From Pseudoscleropodium purum (Eukaryota > Streptophyta > Bryopsida > Hypnales > Brachytheciaceae), in NCBI GenBank assembly GCA_963969395.1, contig OZ017795.1, positions 18,352,001-18,416,000 of the forward strand: 64,000 nt of DNA. The letters are read 5' to 3'. Position 1 is the first letter of the stretch; each line of letters starts with the position of its first letter. Shown here in pieces: positions 12,201 through 24,139 of the stretch. The notes below the pieces were generated by a model, which saw nothing but the letters and a program-made list of their open reading frames with translations, made no database searches and had not been told where the DNA came from. The translations under genes were made by a program, and so were the position numbers.

Positions 12201-15200
12201 CATTTTTGACAATTTCTAGTCATGAGATTTCGTCAGTTCTCATTTTCTTAAGATCATTTACATCTTAAGGTTACTTCAATGACTCTTATTATGGCAGTGT
12301 CAAGCTGTGGTCGGGGAACTTGCACACGTTGGCGCTTCTGCCGTCTGGCAGCAGGACGTTTCCATTGTCTCTATTGAGAGAGGTAATATATGCCAATGTT
12401 TCTGATCTCGTATGTTGTCAAGTTTTCTATGCTGAGTACGTACCGTTAGATGCCTAGTAATAATTCTGCATATCTGTAGATTAGTGTTCTATATCTTATA
12501 TTCTCCGTTTTTGTTCGAAGATGTATTCTGTTGTGAATATTGCAGCTTGACATCCTGTGTGGAATTTGTAGTTTAATATCAGGTTTGCTTTGTTCTGTTA
12601 AGATTCACCTAGCTTTGTCTTTGGTGATAAGGTGATAGCAGCAGATAATGTTACTGTGAGTTCTCTTGCTCTGATAATTCCGAATGAAAATTCTTCAAGG
12701 CCACTTTTGGCGCTTGGAAAAGGATGTGGCCAAGTCTCTGTATGCAAATTCGATTCTTCATGGGCTTGCACCCGAAGAGTTGACAAATGCACGGCGCACG
12801 ATCAAGTTGTGAGTAACTTTCGTGTTTGAGCATTATCAAAGCTTCACGTGAAATGGAGAACTTGTTACAGTTGGTAGGGTCATCTTTGGCATTTGTAATA
12901 CCTCTTAAGCTTGGCGTCGTTGAAATGTGAGTGCAGGTTACCGGATTGGTCTGGACAACAGATGGGCAATTCTTGTATAGTTGTAGTCAGGTATTCCATT
13001 CTCCACCTTGTTTGGCGTTTCTTTTCGAGTGAATAAGAGGTGCAAATTCTATGAATTTTAATAGATATAAGTATATTTTCTGAACAAACGCACCATCTCA
13101 ACATACGAAATCTTGCTTCAAAGCTCATGACTTTGCTGTTTTACAAGTAGCGAATGAAATGTACGGAAGCATTTTTCGGACTCTATGTTTGTAACTGCTG
13201 AGTTGTAATTGCTAATCCATTATCTTCTGGCAGGACAATATGCTGCATATGTGGGAGTTGTCCGAAAGTGATCTATTTACTCTTCCTGTTACAGACTGCT
13301 CGTCGCTGCTTAAAACAGAAACTCCTCAAATAGCAATGGATGTATGTTTTCTCATCATTTGCTGCTCATGCGATCATCAATTGTTATTCTTGTTGTCATC
13401 AACCCTGCTCATCAACTCAATTTGGATGACTGCCATACATTTTGATTTTCTGCTTATAAATGCGCACCTGAAGAATTGGGTTGTCCTCTTATTGCAGTTA
13501 CCTGCGTCGGTGCTAGACCTGTATTATGGGATAGCACTGTCCCCTGGAATGCTTAGTATGGCTGTGGTGCGTAACCTTCCGCCTGTTGATGCCATTGTGT
13601 TGGTACATTGACACTGGAAACGAATCTAAGTCACATTTACCAGGAATAGGAATCTGACATGACCTCTATTTTCTCTGTAATGAATACAATCTCATCGTTA
13701 TAATGTGTTTGACAATCCTGCAAGCATGTAATTTGTGCCGGTTTCACTACTGAATAGTGTTATGATATGGGTATTAGGTGCGTGGTGTGACGGCTGATAT
13801 GGTGGACCAGATGTACCAATGCCGGTCAGCCACCTGAACCTCAGAGACGTATACTCTTTTTTTCTTTTATGGGAAATGCGTATTCTGCTTGCTCTCATCT
13901 GCTGTGTCCACTGATAAGCCCGGGGGGTGGGGGGTGGGGGATGAACGTTTTACCTCAATTGCCATCCACACCTCTGTTCATCATGGCGGATGTTGATCTA
14001 ACGAAGTAATATCAATTAGTACCAGGTCGAATCTTGTGCATCAACCGATTTATTCTCTGATCTTGCTTTTTACATTCTTTTTTATGTTTTGTTCTCAGGG
14101 CGCAGAAGGGTGTGGTTCACCTATTTTGGAGAGGTTGTCAGAATTCTAAACCCTCGTTGGACGGAGTACTGGATTTAGTGCCGTTCGATCAAAGCATGCA
14201 GTCTTACAACTTTCAGAACTGGAAATCACAAATTCTTTTTTCTCTTCATGAATTGGAAGACCCCACTCGGCCGTTAGTGTTGTGGGAAATAGTTACAGCC
14301 ATTGCTTCCATTAAATCTGTAACTTCCGCAGATTTTGTCATTTCAGTTATCTTGGACTGGCTGTCTACATGGTGCGAAGGGTTGCATCCCAGGGACACTG
14401 ATACACTGTATACATACCTGGATAGTTTACATGCCAGTGTGGCTTCCGCTTCCTGTCGCCAACTGCAAATAGCCTGCGTGCTTTATAGGCAGCTATTACT
14501 AGCTGAATGTAGAGCTGAAGTTCTTAGTGGACGAACTTCTCTAGAGCAATTTGAAGCATTTGGAGAGAGGGCACCTTCTTGGGGGAAAATCTCAGGCCCT
14601 TCCCTTCACTCTGATGAACAAGAGGACCAATTAAAGCAACAGCTGTGGAGAGTTGAGCACGAGCTGAGGCAAAGGTTGTATTTGGGTACGCTCTCTTTGG
14701 GGGGTTTCTTGGAGACAGCAGAGCAACTGGAGAACCGCCTTGGAGACATGGAAGTAGTGAAACCCCTCATTGTGAATTGGGTCATTGCCAACAAGTCAGA
14801 GTGTTTTCCTCGCTTGGTGGAATTGGCTGAGGAGATTTCTTCAACTTCAAATGACAAGTAAGTGAAATGCGAAGTCTTCCTTTGCATTCTGAAAGATAGG
14901 AGTGTGAAGGGAAACAATAGAATTCCAGCACATCCGCCAGGCATAATCTGAGCAGATGTGTGCTTGTTGTATGCAGGTCATCGTCATCTTGGGAAAACCA
15001 AGTATCAGAGCATTGCAGCTTTTGTGACGCTGACGTACGTCTGGAATCTCCAGAGGTAGCCAAATGCAGAGGTGTTGAGTCGGAGAATGGGTTTTCCAAG
15101 CACAAGCTTCAGCGCTGTTCTGTTTCATTGCAGGTTTGTAGTATCTGATGGTTTCTTCTTCATGCAGCTTGCATTTTTCTCTTAGACAGAATAGGCATGA

Positions 15201-15557
15201 ATCATGTGAGTACAAAACATACTTCTTGATTGACCTTCAATCATTTAAGGTCGTAGCCGATAAATCTGCAATGATTAACAACCAAGTTGTATTCTTGAAG
15301 CAGCCAGTAAATCGATTTCTCTGTTATTTCCTTGACTGCAGGTATGTCCAGGGAACCCTCTGTGGTATTGCAGCTGCTGTGCACGTTGGGCTTCTGCTCT
15401 TGCTCCTGCATCCTTTTTCTCTCTTCCTTCTCGAGCATTCTTAGAGCCTTCCTTCTCGCTCCCTACCCGGCAAACCCCGTTACCAGCTTGCCCATTTTGT
15501 GGCATTTTGATGCACAGATACTTGCCAGATTTTTTACTCTCACCGAAGTTAGTTTAG
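9249..15557 (+). CDS. TFIIIC 90 kDa subunit-like WD40 protein (GTF3C4 family)
   Basis: Exons: 9249-9410, 9602-9686, 9793-9895, 10060-10144, 10304-10390, 10604-10695, 10874-10994, 11379-11418, 11553-12066, 12298-12382, 12632-12808, 12937-12990, 13234-13341, 13498-13566, 13778-13824, 14099-14857, 14977-15133 and 15342-15557. All junctions are GT-AG and the phase closes, giving about 986 residues from ATG 9249 (MAMEDIQEQ). WD40-like blades are visible: 'SIDWSPQG', 'CLLAVCTTDSRVKLY', 'GSVKLW', 'VTGLVWTTDGQFLYSCSQDN'. Around the exon 14-16 junctions it reads VVRG..MVDQMYQ then AQKGVVHLFWRG, as in plant TFIIIC-delta proteins. The C-terminus is Cys-rich (HCSFC, later WYCSCCARW and PACPFCG), matching the zf-TFIIIC region. 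The family binds B-box promoter DNA as part of TFIIIC for RNA polymerase III transcription in the nucleus. Exon 6 and 9 acceptors are the least certain. Confidence 0.85.
13922..13940 (+). other. G-run with quadruplex potential in TFIIIC-like intron 15
   Basis: Runs of six, six and five G separated by single T bases lie in the intron at 13825-14098. At least four GGG tracts can be drawn, so a G-quadruplex could form in the pre-mRNA or the coding strand. It is the only long G-run of this kind seen in the window. Confidence 0.5.
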
Positions 15558-16073
15558 AGGTGTAATCCTTGAACAGAGTGGCTAAAAAAGTCACCAACAG
15601 AGTTATCCTTTAAGTAGGACAAACGGGGGGTGCTGGCTTAGTAATATGGAGAGGTGGAGTCTAAGGGAGGAAATCACTCGATTCATATTGCAATGAATTA
15701 GAGGATAAATTTACTACATTACTCGAAAGACTTTGGCAGCGGACCGCTTTCACTGTGTACTATAATTAAACTCATTCGGGACTGAGGACATCTTACGAGA
15801 AGACTCCATTTTCCCCAGGAGTCGGTCAGTGGAAGCGTGCATTGAGCGTGAAGATCATTGTACTCTGCCAAATCTATTCATGTAACATGGACAGTTTAAT
15901 GATTCATTTTCTAAGGCCAAATTGAACTCATTTTTCAGTGAAACCTCTTGAAGTGGAATCGTATTTTTATAGCAGCATTCTATGTTCTTTCCTCCCCTCT
16001 AATTGACAACATGAGCTAACTATACGTAATCCGTCTTAACCCTTAAGGGACGAACTGGTGACTGGAAATCATC

Positions 16074-16203
16074 TGTTTGGATACAGTGGGAATCATTGGC
16101 TTGAAAAGATGCAAAAGCACTCATTGGAAGTCAAACTATGTTTGGATACAGTGGGAATCATTGGCTTGAAAAGATGCAAAAGCACTCATTGGAAGTCAAA
16201 CTA
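16074..16203. repeat. Perfect tandem duplication, 2 x 65 bp
   Basis: The 65-bp unit beginning 'tgtttggatacagtgggaat' and ending 'gaagtcaaacta' occurs twice head to tail (16074-16138 and 16139-16203) with no differences. The identity points to a recent duplication or an assembly artefact. Confidence 0.95.
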
Positions 16204-16369
16204 TTGTAGAAGACCTCCCATTCACAACTGAATTTTGAGGATGAATAGTTGCACTTTTGTCCCACACAAAAGGTTTCTCTATCATTCCTTGGACAAGAAA
16301 CAACCTTAGTGTTGTTTATGGGTTATCAAGTGTATGGTGTACATCATCAATGACACTAAAGTGTGAGTA

Positions 16370-17480
16370 TGGAGCAATGAGCGTTGAGCAATAAACAATT
16401 AGATTTGAGTGTTCACTAAAAGAATTTTTACTAAAAATAGACATGTTAGAATAATAAATAGTATTGTCAAATCCAAAAATAGTAATGTGAAACCAAAAAA
16501 TTTAAAAATAATTTGCAAATTTTGTATTTAAAATAATCAATGTTGCAATCAAATATTGCATAAAGGAACATCCATTCATCAATGTACAAATGAATTTCAT
16601 CTATATCATTTATTCATCATCCATCCAAAAAAGGTTTCATTTTCATATTATAGTATATATCCTAGAAACTAAAATGTAATTTGAATTTTTTTTTTTTCAA
16701 AATAAATTTTTTCAAAAATCACTCAGATTTGCATTGTTGACCACAAAACTCTATTAACTATTTTGAAGTTGGTTTAGGGCTCCTTGAAACCAAACAATAC
16801 CTTCAAGGTTCATTTGGAGAAATATAACAACTAATCCTAGATTATAGTATGGCTATGGTTTAGGGCTCTTTGGAACCAAAGAATATCATTAAGGTTTATT
16901 TGGAGAAATGTATTAATTTATTCTATGGTAATTCATTAATTTCTTTTGTGATTTCAAAACCTTTCATCTAAGAATATTGACTTTGTAGACAATTTTTTTT
17001 TCACCACCTCTTTATGATTCTCTTTGGTTCCAAAGAGACTTCCCTCCATATATTGGGGGTCAACTTTTTTTTTCTTACAATGAGTTTCTTTGGAACTTTA
17101 ATTTTGCTTTATTGAAGATGCAGGTTTGTTAATTATTCTGATAAATAATGTGTATCCTTGGGCAACAATCTAGAGCACGAAATAAAGAGCGATGAATGAC
17201 AAGTGTTTAAATTTGAGCACTCATTAAATTTTTTTACTAAAAATAGGCATATTAGAATCATAAATAGTGATGTTAGATTCAAAATATTAATGTCAAAATT
17301 ATTGAAATATAAATGACTAAAAATAGAATTTAAAAAGTCAAGGTAGTTGATTTAGCATTCAAATGTTGCAAATAGGGCCAAAAATGATAGCCTAGCCTAT
17401 CCCACAACAAAAAAAGGTACTACCATAAAGATGAAGTGCTAATGAATTTCATCCACATCATCCATTCATCATCCATCTAG
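16370..17480. repeat. Diverged direct repeat pair about 0.8 kb apart
   Basis: The segment near 16370-16640 ('ttgagtgttcacta', 'tttactaaaaatag', 'gaatttcatctatatcat', 'tcatcatccatcc') is repeated in the same order and orientation near 17175-17480 ('ttgagcactcatta', 'tttactaaaaatag', 'gaatttcatccacatcat', 'tcatcatccatct'). It could be an old element duplication or LTR-like remnants. No coding region is recognisable between them. Confidence 0.6.
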
Positions 17481-19501
17481 GGATGGCCTAATTTGCACAT
17501 TGCAATATATGTTGTACAATTCTATAGATCTCTCCATCTATTTTTGTATGACTTTTGAACATGGAATGTATAAACCTTACTATCAAATATATACTCATTG
17601 AAAGACTCTAAAGATATTTTAGGGTCCCTAAGAACCTTGGGACACCTTTTAAGTAATTATGGAAAATTTATCCATAGTATCTTCCTTGGAACTTCCATTG
17701 AATTAGGCTCCATTTTTTTTCCTAATTTTTTTTTATAGGGATTGCAAATATTTGACCAATAAGAAAAATGCAGTAGAAGATGGCTTATATTTAATCCATG
17801 AAGGCCAAAGAGTGTTTGGAAAGTGAAAAAGTTCAAAACTACCAATTTTTTATGCATTGTCCAAAATCAGAAACTAATTTTTTTTTTAAATTTCAACCAT
17901 TTAAGAGTGTACTAAACAAATAAGGCAATGTGTAGAAAAGATTTCATCCCATTTGACGGTGTGTATTGAAAGACTGTAACTTTTGAAGTGAGAATAAAAC
18001 CTTTTTTTAATTTTTGTGAAACGGGGCTTGTAGATTTTGAAACCTCTTGAAATAAATAAAAAATTCTACTAAAAAATGAGGATTTTTATCATTTATAAGT
18101 ATGTAATATTAGGTTTACTAAAGAAAATTTCTAAAAGCAAATATAGAATCTAGCTTACTCTAAATCACCCTACAATACAAAGAAGTTAAGTGAATTGGCA
18201 ATATACTAGTCATTTCTTGATGATTTCATGTGCAATCCAATTGGTGAAAAATAAAAGATAAACATTTGGAATATGCGGGAAAATTTTCAAGAACTTTAAC
18301 TTCATACATTGCAAGATAAGAGGGCTTGTTGTTAAAAGAAAATATTTTTTTTTCTTGAAACCACCCCAACATAGATTTGACTCCTTTTGGATTGTGATTT
18401 GAGGAATAAATTTTTTTTTTAACAACAATGTGTTATATTTTATTAGTTATATACATGACAAATTTCAAAAGTTGATGAAGGTTTTAGCAAAAGATATCCA
18501 AATTGCCTAAGCTACAAAAGAAGTTTAAGGCAACATAACTTTTAACCTAGACACCCAATCAAAAAAATATTATATGGCCACTAAGGAGGTACATGCCCAC
18601 ATCTTTTGTCAAAATTTTGTAAACATTTGACTAAAATTGACTTTAGATTTACAATTGTCCATTCAATAGATAGTTCTCCTTTAGGAATTAAAATACCAAG
18701 AAAAATAGAAAACATTAGTAGAAATGTTATGAACATCTCATATATAATTGAAGGAATTTTTTTGCATTTTTACTTATAGGGCTTTATTCACTCCTCTAAG
18801 GCTAGTTTAAAGACCCTTAAGGTAACTTTATGGAAATTAGACAACCAATCTTACAATATTATTCAAATGAATTTGATCTATTTGTATATATTTTTTGATG
18901 TTTACAATTTTTCAAATGATTTGAATTCTTTTTGGGATGCCAAATACTACTTCCACCTTGAACTGATTTGTCTGGTAAGGCAATTGTCATCTATTCTAAT
19001 TTATCATTATTTAACCACTTCAATATACATGATTTATAAACCAAGATATTTATATACTACACATAGACTTCAAAAATGCATTTGGATCTATAGACCATGC
19101 AAGACTTCTTGCCATAATGATAGATCTTGGATACCCAAAAGACATTGTAATATTAATAGGTAACATCTACTCACATTCCAACACGGTAATTACAGTGAAA
19201 CACTTTGGTAGCACCAAACCTATACTAATACAAAGAGGCACCATTCAAGGAGACACCTTAAGCCCATACCTTATTCTCATCTTTTTAGAACCATTACTCA
19301 GGTGGTTCCAAAAAGGCAATAATGGTTATACATTTGGTACATTCAAAATAACTGTTAGCTCTGTAGCATACGTAGATGACCTAGCAGCTACAACAAATAA
19401 ACTCACATCATTTCAAAATCAACTCAACAAAATAGACAAATTTTGTGAATGATCTAGAATGGAATTAGGCGTATCCAAATGTGCAATCACAGGATGCCCA
19501 G

Positions 19502-19788
19502 CCTCGTCACTAAGGGTGGGACAGTGGGGGGAGAAGGCACCCCCTGCCCACTGCCTGCCCTCCAGCCCAGCCAGCAGCGTTGCCGCGCCTAAACCCCTAA
19601 ACCTTAAACCCCTAAACCCCTAAACCCTAAACCCCTAAATCCTAAACCCCTAAACCCTAAACCCCTAAACCCTCCTCATTTAGAACGCTATTGGCTGGGC
19701 TGGCAACCCAACGCTGCCCTTGGGCTGGAGGGCGGGCAGTGGGCAGGGGGTGCCTTCTCCCCCCACTGTCCCGCCCTTAGTGACAAGG
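19502..19788. mobile_element. 287-bp fold-back (MULE-type) element with telomere-repeat core
   Basis: Long terminal inverted repeats of about 70 bp (19502-19571 against 19719-19788) begin CCTCGTCACTAAGGG and CCTTGTCACTAAGGG. They differ at about three positions and are GC-rich, unlike the AT-rich host DNA. Inner arms are also partly complementary ('cagcgttg'). The centre (19588-19673) is an array of CCTAAAC, CCCTAAA and CCCCTAAA units, the plant telomere motif with variants. A 9-bp direct duplication flanks it. There is no ORF. I infer a non-autonomous Mutator-like or fold-back transposon. Confidence 0.85.
19588..19673. repeat. Interstitial telomere-type repeats
   Basis: About twelve units of CCTAAAC/CCCTAAA/CCCCTAAA, several with an extra C or a substituted T, form the centre of the fold-back element. 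Being bounded by inverted repeats and a target duplication, the array arrived as transposon cargo rather than by chromosome fusion. Confidence 0.85.
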
Positions 19789-20430
19789 GATGCCCAGATA
19801 AATAAAAAACAAAACCTGACACTTTCAAGATTCAAATCCAAGATATGAATATTAGTTATGAAAAACAACCAATACCAATTTTACACCAAAATGAACCTTA
19901 CACATATCTAGGGGTACAATTAATACCATCATTAAAATGGAAAATACAAACTCATATCACCACTAAGAAGGTAATAGACCAATGCATACTACTTACAAAT
20001 TGTCCATCTACAATAAAATAAAAATCAACATGGTATATATTATAACAAGAGTTGGCATAGCCTATAACTATTATGTAGTCTCATTTTCTCTACCAACAAT
20101 TAAAAAACTAAACAAAAAGATCATTGGAATTCAAAAAATAATATTTGGATTACCAAAATGCACTACAAATGTAATAGCATAACTCCCTCATGAATACTTC
20201 AACCTTGAAGCCTTCACTCAGAAATGCATACTTACATTGCATTAGTAAACAACTTAGAAATGCCCTAGATGATCTAGGAAGACTAGGAATAATTTATAAA
20301 GGACTCATCCCCCACATTTAACCAAATATGGAGGCAGAAAAAACATCCCTGGAATTAAGCCACAAGATTGTATCAAATCGCCTATGTGAACACTTATTTA
20401 CCCACTCTTGGCAAATAAGCAACCACAACC

Positions 20431-23400
20431 AAGTTCTTGGTTTTGTTTTCTATCCTATGGGTGGTCTAATGTTGATCCATTGTGCCTTTCAAGCAATGGA
20501 TATTTTTTAGAATTCCTACTCCTATGATTTTAGAAAGTTCTCTACTTCCTAATCGTTTACTATAGATGTCTAAGTATTGGTCTTAAGAGTTTCTAATTGA
20601 ATTCTCTTTTGTTTTTAAGGTTCTAAGCTTCTTCTAGACAAATTACTATTTTTAGACAATTGAATTTGTTTTTTTGTAGATTCTAGTTCACCCTATCCAT
20701 ATTGGTAAAAAAACTCTAAATTCGGACTTCCCTAGTGAAAGTTATAAAGGGATGAAGTTTGATCGCTAATTGGTACTTCAAACTTCATCTATGGTTTTCT
20801 ACCAAACTATAATTCAAAATTGACTTTTTCTTTCACTTCTAGCCTCCAAATTTTTTACCCTATCTAAATTTCCATTCTTGTTCTTCTTGGATGAAATGGA
20901 CTAATTTTCATCCAATATGACTTATAACTTCATCCGCTAATATTTTTGTCAATTTAACTTGGAATTCTAAGTGTAATATAGTTTTGGAAACCTCTAAAAA
21001 ATATCTATACTATGAACTACTTGACTTATGGTAAAAAAACTAATCTTGGGACCTTGACTTGACCTTGAACTTTGGCTATGTGGTAAAACTACTTAACTTT
21101 GAAAATTCAAAAGAAAAGGAGTAATTAGCGACTTACCTCGAATTTAGAGTCATTGTTGAGGTTATTGTATAACCCTTGGTATTCTCCATTGTTTTCCATT
21201 CTTTTCATGCCTTTGGAAATTTTGCTCACGGCTTGAAAATAGAATGAAAATTACAAGTTCTAAGTTTTCACAATACTACTTCATCTTTCCCTTCTCTTCT
21301 ATTTCTTTCCCTTAAGCTCTATTTAAACTCCATTATTGTATTCCAAGAGTTGACTTGGATTTTTATACAGTAATGTTTGAGCATAAATTGTCCTTTGACT
21401 TCTATCTTATTGGTCAATTACTATTCTATCCCTTCAAAAAGTTAGTAGTTCCTATTGAATTCCAAAGATTTCTTCTTAATCTCTTCCAATCTAATTTATA
21501 CTTCAATCTTCTAAATCCTATTCCAATTGCTAGTTGCTATATTTCATTCTCTTGCTTGTTTCTTCTACTTCTAGGTTGTGGCACTACTTGCTATGACAAA
21601 GTTTTCCCTTTTCTTCCTCTTTTTATAGTATCTCTTAAACTACTCTTTTATTTTTCCTACGTCTTGGTGTTGTTTTGGTACAACTATCCTATTCTATGTT
21701 TTATTTGTTTATACTCCCTAGCATTCTAAAAAGTCAAAATTGATTTTTATTTCTCTCTTTTGTTCAAAACCAATTTTTTAGCACCTACAAGAGACCCCAA
21801 TTCAGAGCTAGCACCCCAATTTGGAGCTAGTACCCCAATTCACAGCCGGCACACAGGATCCCTCCCCATGATGTCAACCACGTGGCACATAGCAATTGGC
21901 TAGACTCCAACTACACGCTACGGATGTAGCAAGCTGATGTGGCATTCCGCGATTGGTTGGACCCTAATTGCGTTCTACAGTGGGGTAGGCTGACGTAGCA
22001 TCTTGCAATTGGTGGGTTCGGCCAAGTGCCACCTATATGGTGGGTTGATGTAGCGCCTCGTGATTGGCTAGACCCCCTATGGGTAGCCGTAATGTATAGT
22101 AACACCCTCCCTTCTTTCAATACCTTATAGTAGCTTGTTTTGAACTGGACCCCTTTGATGGTCAACTCCCTTTCAAATTTTTGACCTTTTAAAAATCCAA
22201 TTTTTGGACAAATTAAAATACTAACAATCACACAAAATAAAAAAGGAATTTTGGTTCTCCTTTCAACTTCCTAAATAAACACCTCAAAGGTTTTTGTTGA
22301 CAACTAGAACCCAGGCTTCGATGTGAGAATGTAAATTTTATAAATTCCTATTAGATTCTAAAATTTAAAGCCAAAGCTTCACTGTGAGAATGGAAACTTT
22401 GTAAATTCCTACAAGATTCTAAAATTCAAAGCTAAAGCTTTACCGTAAGATGGATAACCACTAATTTAGACAATGTCAAGGTAAGTCAATTTAAATACAC
22501 AACTAAGAGTTTTAAACACATTCACAAGCACTAGAGGTCCCCCTAAGCGGCATCACCAAGGTATAGAGAGGGAATTCTCTAGGATTAGTACAAAGATTCA
22601 AAAACTTAAAGAAAGTATCAAAACAAGGACTCAAAAACACATGAACTCAAGGCAAAACTTGAAGGAACCCCAATGTCCTTCAAGAGAGCTTGAAAAATAG
22701 TAATAACAAGGCTTAAATGCCCCCAAAACTAAAGAATTTGGCAATGTGGCTTAAAGTGGCCAAAATCCAACTAAATGGACTCAAATGAAACAAGGTGGTT
22801 CAAAAATGAACATAAAGGGTGATTTGATAGAGAAATGAGAGCCCTTAAATACTTTTTCAAGGACCTCATCCCCCCAATTCCTACAAGGTAATCTTATCAT
22901 CTAAGATTTTCATCCTAATCCTAAGATATTTTACTTTCTATGTTGGTCTTAATTTCTAACTTTTGGAAAAATGCTCCAAATTACAAACAAATTGCGCCAA
23001 TGGCTTCATAAGGCCATTTTTAGTTTGGAGAGTCCTCTACCCCCTTTTCCAACCTTGAAAAACCAAAGAATCTTAGAGGCAACCAGAAATTCAAAATAGG
23101 ATAAAAATCCAAGTTTTAGATTTCACCTTTTCAATCAAAAGTAATTATTCTAGACTTCTAAATAGGTTCAAGGGAGTAAGAAAAAACCTTAAGTTTGTTT
23201 TATTTCGACATCATATGTCCCTGATATGCCAATCAATTCCACATTTGATCTTTAATTTTCGCCAATTTTGAAGGATGTTACTAATTTTGGCACCTCTCAC
23301 TATTGAAATATTACAAAACTTGTTGGAGCACTTTATCAATATAAAAGAAGCTATATTAGTTTTTAGTGAGATTTTACCACATTTATGATAATTTCTACAA

Positions 23401-24139
23401 ATTTACCATATTGGATTTGAACGATCGACTGTTCAGAAAAAGATCTGGGATGTTTAGAAAAAATCGAGACTTTTGGGATAACTTCTTATGGATTTCCTCA
23501 AGAGATGTACAAATTTACATTCTTACCTTGTACATGTGAAAAAAGAGTACAAATCTCACTATCTCCTTTAACTTCCGGTGAATAGGGAATATTTGACAAA
23601 TAGGGGAATCTTGGCGAAGCAATTGCACTGTTGAACTCCTAGCATGACTTCCACTTCAAATCACTGTACTTATGTTGTAGATCTCCTTCATTGCTCTAGT
23701 TTGAGTTTCTCCTTCTACAGACTAACAATTGAGGTTTCTATTATTTTGTCAATAGAATGGGGAAACTAAAACCTATCACGAGAAATTTACCTTAAAGTTC
23801 TCATAAGATTTTTTTGAACCATTTTTAGCCAATTTGTGTCTCATTTCACAAATAGGTGTAGATAATTGGGTAGTTTCTATTAATACGTTTACTATGTATA
23901 AAAGGTGGGTTTCTATCTTGTTTACATGCGAGTTTGGATTAGATCATGATAAAACTAGGTATAAAGTGACTAGAGGGCGTATTAGTATGTGCAACACAGG
24001 TTCTGGTCTAACACTCTTTTTAAGTCTTTTAACACCTATAACTACACTCAAAACATATAAGGAATCAAAAAATAAATCTTGAGTCCCAAGTGCCGAAATC
24101 AGGACTCACAACTTGCAATAAGAAATTTTTTTACTAAAA
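20431..24139. other. About 3.7 kb of foreign AT-rich DNA splitting the LINE
   Basis: The RT-like and RNase H-like halves of the LINE are separated by DNA with no RT, integrase or transposase signature that I can read. It contains short tandem arrays at 21785-22080 and a roughly 60-bp duplicated block near 22315-22440 ('gtgagaatg..aaattcctaNNagattctaaaatt'). Clean insertion borders and a target duplication were not found. It may be a decayed LTR-type element or several nested insertions. Confidence 0.4.
21785..22080. repeat. Two adjacent short tandem arrays, locally GC-richer
   Basis: First, three copies of a roughly 19-21 bp unit 'caccccaattYRgagctag' occur at about 21790-21850. Then four diverged copies of a 60-70 bp unit built on 'gatgtRgcatYtYgcgattggttRgacccc' span about 21870-22080. 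GC is higher than in the flanks. Such arrays are common in untranslated parts of retroelements, but no coding partner is visible. Confidence 0.65.

Larger units (their letters stand above)
15558..18950. other. Intergenic repeat-rich DNA
   Basis: The 3' flank of the TFIIIC-like gene gives way to AT-rich DNA with no supported gene. Notable contents are the perfect 65-bp tandem duplication at 16074-16203 and the diverged direct repeat pair at about 16370-16640 and 17175-17480. There is also a local repeat of 'ggtttagggctc..gaaccaaa' near 16770 and 16855. I see no other structure. Confidence 0.6.
19493..19797. repeat. 9-bp target-site duplication pair gatgcccag
   Basis: The word gatgcccag stands at 19493-19501 and again at 19789-19797, exactly bordering the fold-back element. 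Removing the element and one copy would rejoin the surrounding RT reading region. A 9-bp duplication is typical of Mutator-like transposition. Confidence 0.85.
19050..20430 (+). pseudogene. Reverse transcriptase part of a decayed LINE
   Basis: The translation around 19117-19452 carries RT signatures in order. These are a 'DHARL' palm segment, QRGTIQGDTLSPY (motif B-like) and AYVDDLAA, the catalytic Y-x-D-D type motif C. Later pieces (19982-20182) match a thumb-like region ending FGLPK. A stop after FCE (19450-19452), other stops and a 287-bp foreign insertion at 19502-19788 break the frame. Family knowledge: this arrangement belongs to non-LTR retrotransposons that copy RNA at a nicked target site. 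The 5' part (endonuclease) was not found. RNase H sequence of the same style follows at 24.1-27.0 kb. Confidence 0.8.

Noticed and set aside
13567..13611. Continuation of TFIIIC-like exon 14 to a stop at 13611
   Set aside because: Splicing at 13566 to 13778 restores the conserved VVRG..MVDQMYQ sequence, so the read-through is intronic.
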